Below the pieces are notes generated by a model that had not been told where the DNA came from, ran no database searches, and was given only the letters and a program-made list of their open reading frames with translations. Made by a program: the position numbers and the translations under genes. Below, piece by piece: positions 6,471 to 7,521 of a stretch of DNA of 7,521 nt. The stretch is from Candidatus Adiutrix sp. Its GTDB lineage: Bacteria > Desulfobacterota > Desulfarculia > Adiutricales > Adiutricaceae. How positions within the stretch are numbered: the stretch's first letter is position 1; every line of letters starts with the position of its first letter. The stretch covers positions 1 to 7,521 of the forward strand of contig JAITBV010000200.1 of assembly GCA_031283395.1 (NCBI GenBank), in the 5' to 3' direction.

Positions 6471-6499
6471 TTGCTTCCCCCGGGCTATTCTGCTATCAT
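6471..6499 (+). promoter_or_regulatory. Promoter of the micro-ORF transcript
   Basis: TTGCTT (6471-6476), a 17-base spacer, then TATCAT (6494-6499) preceded by TGC, giving an extended -10. Transcription would begin near 6506, 28 bases before the micro-ORF. Confidence 0.5.
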
Positions 6500-6533
6500 C
6501 TCTTCGGGACCGACCGGAGAGGAGGTTCCCACG

Positions 6534-6611
6534 ATTGCGTTCCTTTGGGACTTGCTGGTCGGTGTAATAGCCGGCCTGGTGGCGAATCTGATAAGCCGCC
6601 GGTTGAAATGA
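6534..6611 (+). CDS. 25-codon hydrophobic micro-ORF with AUU start (Fst-like toxin candidate)
   Basis: A GAGGAGG ribosome-binding site (6519-6525) lies 8 bases before an ATT codon that opens a 25-codon frame ending in TGA. The peptide begins (M)AFLWDLL if AUU reads as formyl-Met, has one membrane-spanning stretch (about residues 8-20) and ends in positively charged SRRLK. Its C-terminal GLVANLISRRL resembles GLVLEMISRVL of the Fst toxin of plasmid pAD1, recalled from the literature (7 of 11 identical, by eye). There is no ATG, GTG or TTG at a usable distance; ACG at 6531 is the only alternative. The gene sits between a good promoter and a strong terminator, with an opposing promoter just beyond. 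AUU starts are natural in infC, so translation would be weak and perhaps IF3-sensitive. Alternatives are a non-toxic small membrane protein, or a decayed gene whose ATG became ATT. Confidence 0.45.
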   Translation: MAFLWDLLVGVIAGLVANLISRRLK

Positions 6612-6640
6612 CCGGCACTTCTCGATAACCCCAACAAAGC

Positions 6641-6671
6641 GGCCCCTACAGGGCGTAATCCTGTAGGGGCC
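6641..6671. repeat. Perfect 12-bp palindrome, REP-like
   Basis: GGCCCCTACAGG (6641-6652) and CCTGTAGGGGCC (6660-6671) are exact reverse complements around the 7-base loop GCGTAAT. There is no T-run on either side, so it is not a normal terminator. The CCCCTACAGG arm recalls dispersed palindromes common between genes in deltaproteobacterial genomes. In this setting it lies in the 3' untranslated part of the micro-ORF mRNA and in the putative antisense RNA. Confidence 0.8.
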
Positions 6672-6702
6672 AAATTTCCACGCTGAAAAGCAGGTCGGTT
6701 CC

Positions 6703-6737
6703 GCCTGGGGGGCGTTGACGCGCCCCTCAGGCTTTTT
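6703..6737 (+). terminator. Intrinsic terminator of the micro-ORF transcript
   Basis: GCCTGGGGGGCG (6703-6714) pairs with CGCCCCTCAGGC (6721-6732) over 12 bp with one G-T wobble, loop TTGACG, followed by five Ts (6733-6737). On the opposite strand the same hairpin would be the 5' end of the putative antisense RNA. Confidence 0.85.
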
Positions 6738-6738
6738 C

Positions 6739-6767
6739 AGAATAGCCCAGATGCGGCTTATTGTCAA
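6739..6767 (-). promoter_or_regulatory. Leftward promoter for a possible antisense RNA
   Basis: On the minus strand, a perfect TTGACA (6767-6762), a 17-base spacer and TATTCT (6744-6739). Transcription would begin near 6732, the first base of the terminator hairpin, and run leftward across the micro-ORF. No leftward protein gene follows that would explain this promoter. Confidence 0.5.
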
Positions 6768-6824
6768 CCGCTCCCTCAAATCCCATCCTCACCTCTCTCC
6801 CAAATGTTCCCGCCAACCCGGACG

Positions 6825-6857
6825 AAGAAGAGGCCGTTTTCAAGGCCTCTTCTTTTT
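6825..6857 (+). terminator. Second rightward intrinsic terminator
   Basis: AAGAAGAGGCC (6825-6835) and GGCCTCTTCTT (6844-6854) form an 11-bp perfect stem with loop GTTTTCAA, followed by a T-run ending at 6857. It works best on the plus strand; the minus strand lacks a T-run after the stem. No gene is seen between the first terminator (6737) and this one. Confidence 0.75.
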
Positions 6858-6953
6858 GCGGCGCAATAGAGTATCTGCTTTTGACAATGGACTGACAATG
6901 AGAAATGCGGCCCCCCCCCAAGCAAGTCAAATTATTGGTTTTAATAATAAAAT

Positions 6954-7030
<77 letters not shown>

Positions 7031-7052
7031 GATCCCGGCTTGGGATTTTTCG

Positions 7053-7082
7053 ACTATAACAGAAAAAAACAGCTTAAGGCAA
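7053..7082 (-). promoter_or_regulatory. Promoter of the tRNA-Val gene
   Basis: On the minus strand, TTGCCT (7082-7077), an 18-base spacer and TATAGT (7058-7053). Transcription would start near 7046, about 16 bases before the tRNA. No terminator is seen between the upstream MacB-type gene (stop at 7106) and the tRNA, so read-through may add to expression. Confidence 0.5.
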
Positions 7083-7105
7083 TCGCTTTTCCAAGGCCTG
7101 CCGCC

Positions 7106-7521
7106 TCATTCGTAGGCCAGGGCCTCGATGGGGTTGAGGTGGGAAGCGTTCCGGGCCGGCATGAAGCCGAACAGCACCCCGATGAGGGTGGAGCAGCCCA
7201 GGGCCAAAAGGATGGAAGCGGTGGAAAAGGACATATGGAAATCGCGGGTTACGGCGTTGAAGACCGCGCCCACCAGGCCGGAAAGGGCGATGCCGGCCAG
7301 GCCGCCGATGAGGCACAAGAGGACCGCTTCGATCAGGAACTGCTCCAGTATGTTGAAACGCTTGGCCCCGATGGCCATGCGCACGCCTATTTCCCGGGTC
7401 CTCTCGGTCACGGAAACCAGCATGATGTTCATCACCCCTATGCCCCCCACCACCAGGGAGATAAGGGCGATGCTGGATATCAAAAGGGTCATGGTCGCGG
7501 TGGTGCTCTCTATGGTCCTTT
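7106..7521 (-). CDS. MacB/FtsX-type ABC transporter permease, C-terminal part (5' end outside window)
   Basis: About 138 C-terminal residues of an inner-membrane permease of the MacB family, which with an ATPase and a periplasmic adaptor exports substrates such as macrolides, peptides or lipoproteins. The visible part reads [20 protein letters not shown], then [21 protein letters not shown] and VRMAIGAKR, the hallmark loop after a membrane helix in MacB. Two more hydrophobic segments follow ([40 protein letters not shown]) and then the standard ending [17 protein letters not shown]. The frame is open to the window edge, so the ATG at 7492 is internal and not the start. Whether it is fused to an ATPase domain (MacB) or separate cannot be seen here, so no gene symbol is given. 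Substrate is unknown. Confidence 0.92.
   Translation of the reverse strand, partial: RTIESTTATMTLLISSIALISLVVGGIGVMNIMLVSVTERTREIGVRMAIGAKRFNILEQFLIEAVLLCLIGGLAGIALSGLVGAVFNAVTRDFHMSFSTASILLALGCSTLIGVLFGFMPARNASHLNPIEALAYE

Larger units (their letters stand above)
6392..6732 (-). ncRNA. Hypothetical antisense RNA to the micro-ORF mRNA
   Basis: Predicted only from the leftward promoter at 6767-6739. The RNA would start with a stable stem-loop (6732-6703), carry the 12-bp palindrome with loop ATTACGC, and be complementary to the whole micro-ORF message. Its 3' end is uncertain: it may stop soon after the palindrome, near 6630, or reach the weak minus-strand terminator near 6392, which sets the limit given here. 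Expression is not shown. Confidence 0.25.

Noticed and set aside
6361..6567. 68-codon plus-strand frame in the intergenic region
   Set aside because: No ribosome-binding site, and it runs through the promoter and start region of the micro-ORF unit in another frame; the composition looks random.
6468..6779. 103-codon open frame on the minus strand over the intergenic palindrome
   Set aside because: It translates the palindrome (FGPYRITPCRGRF) and a terminator hairpin, which is typical of spurious frames over repeats.
6881..6899. TTGACA with a GACAATG direct repeat next to the tRNA
   Set aside because: No -10 hexamer at 16-18 bases, and the 7-base repeat is too short to call an operator or attachment site.

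Overview
The window is GC-rich with dense gene packing and housekeeping genes of a free-living Gram-negative bacterium: pyruvate kinase, MiaB, PanD, a MacB-type permease and a secreted WG-repeat protein. An OleA-type thiolase, an FmdB zinc ribbon and a twin-Gate membrane protein together suggest a deltaproteobacterial (Desulfobacterota-like) host. This placement is inference from gene content and style only.

Left part (1-2049): pyruvate kinase runs leftward off the edge. A 125-base divergent promoter region separates it from a rightward OleA-like acyl-CoA condensing enzyme that has all four OleA catalytic residues but no oleBCD beside it. A small FmdB-type zinc-ribbon protein follows with its own promoter and ends at a strong intrinsic terminator.

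Middle part (2104-6324): a membrane protein with two Gate domains is followed with no gap by miaB (tRNA methylthiotransferase), then an exported protein with about 11 WG repeats, then panD (aspartate 1-decarboxylase). The last bases of the WG gene are a near-copy of the 3' end of miaB, in the same reading frame. The ribosome-binding site and start of the WG gene appear again in degraded form at the end of panD. Both point to segmental duplication or cassette insertion downstream of miaB.

Right part (6325-7521): 630 bases hold no conventional gene. They contain what looks like a compact regulated unit: a promoter, a strong Shine-Dalgarno sequence, a 25-codon hydrophobic micro-ORF that would have to start at AUU, a perfect 12-bp palindrome, and an intrinsic terminator. 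A good opposing promoter lies just beyond and would make an antisense RNA starting on the terminator hairpin. The layout resembles a type I toxin-antitoxin locus, and the peptide's C-terminal half resembles the Fst toxin. This is the best candidate in the window for something undescribed, but it rests on motif reading alone. A second terminator, a leftward tRNA-Val(UAC) and the C-terminal part of a MacB/FtsX permease complete the window.
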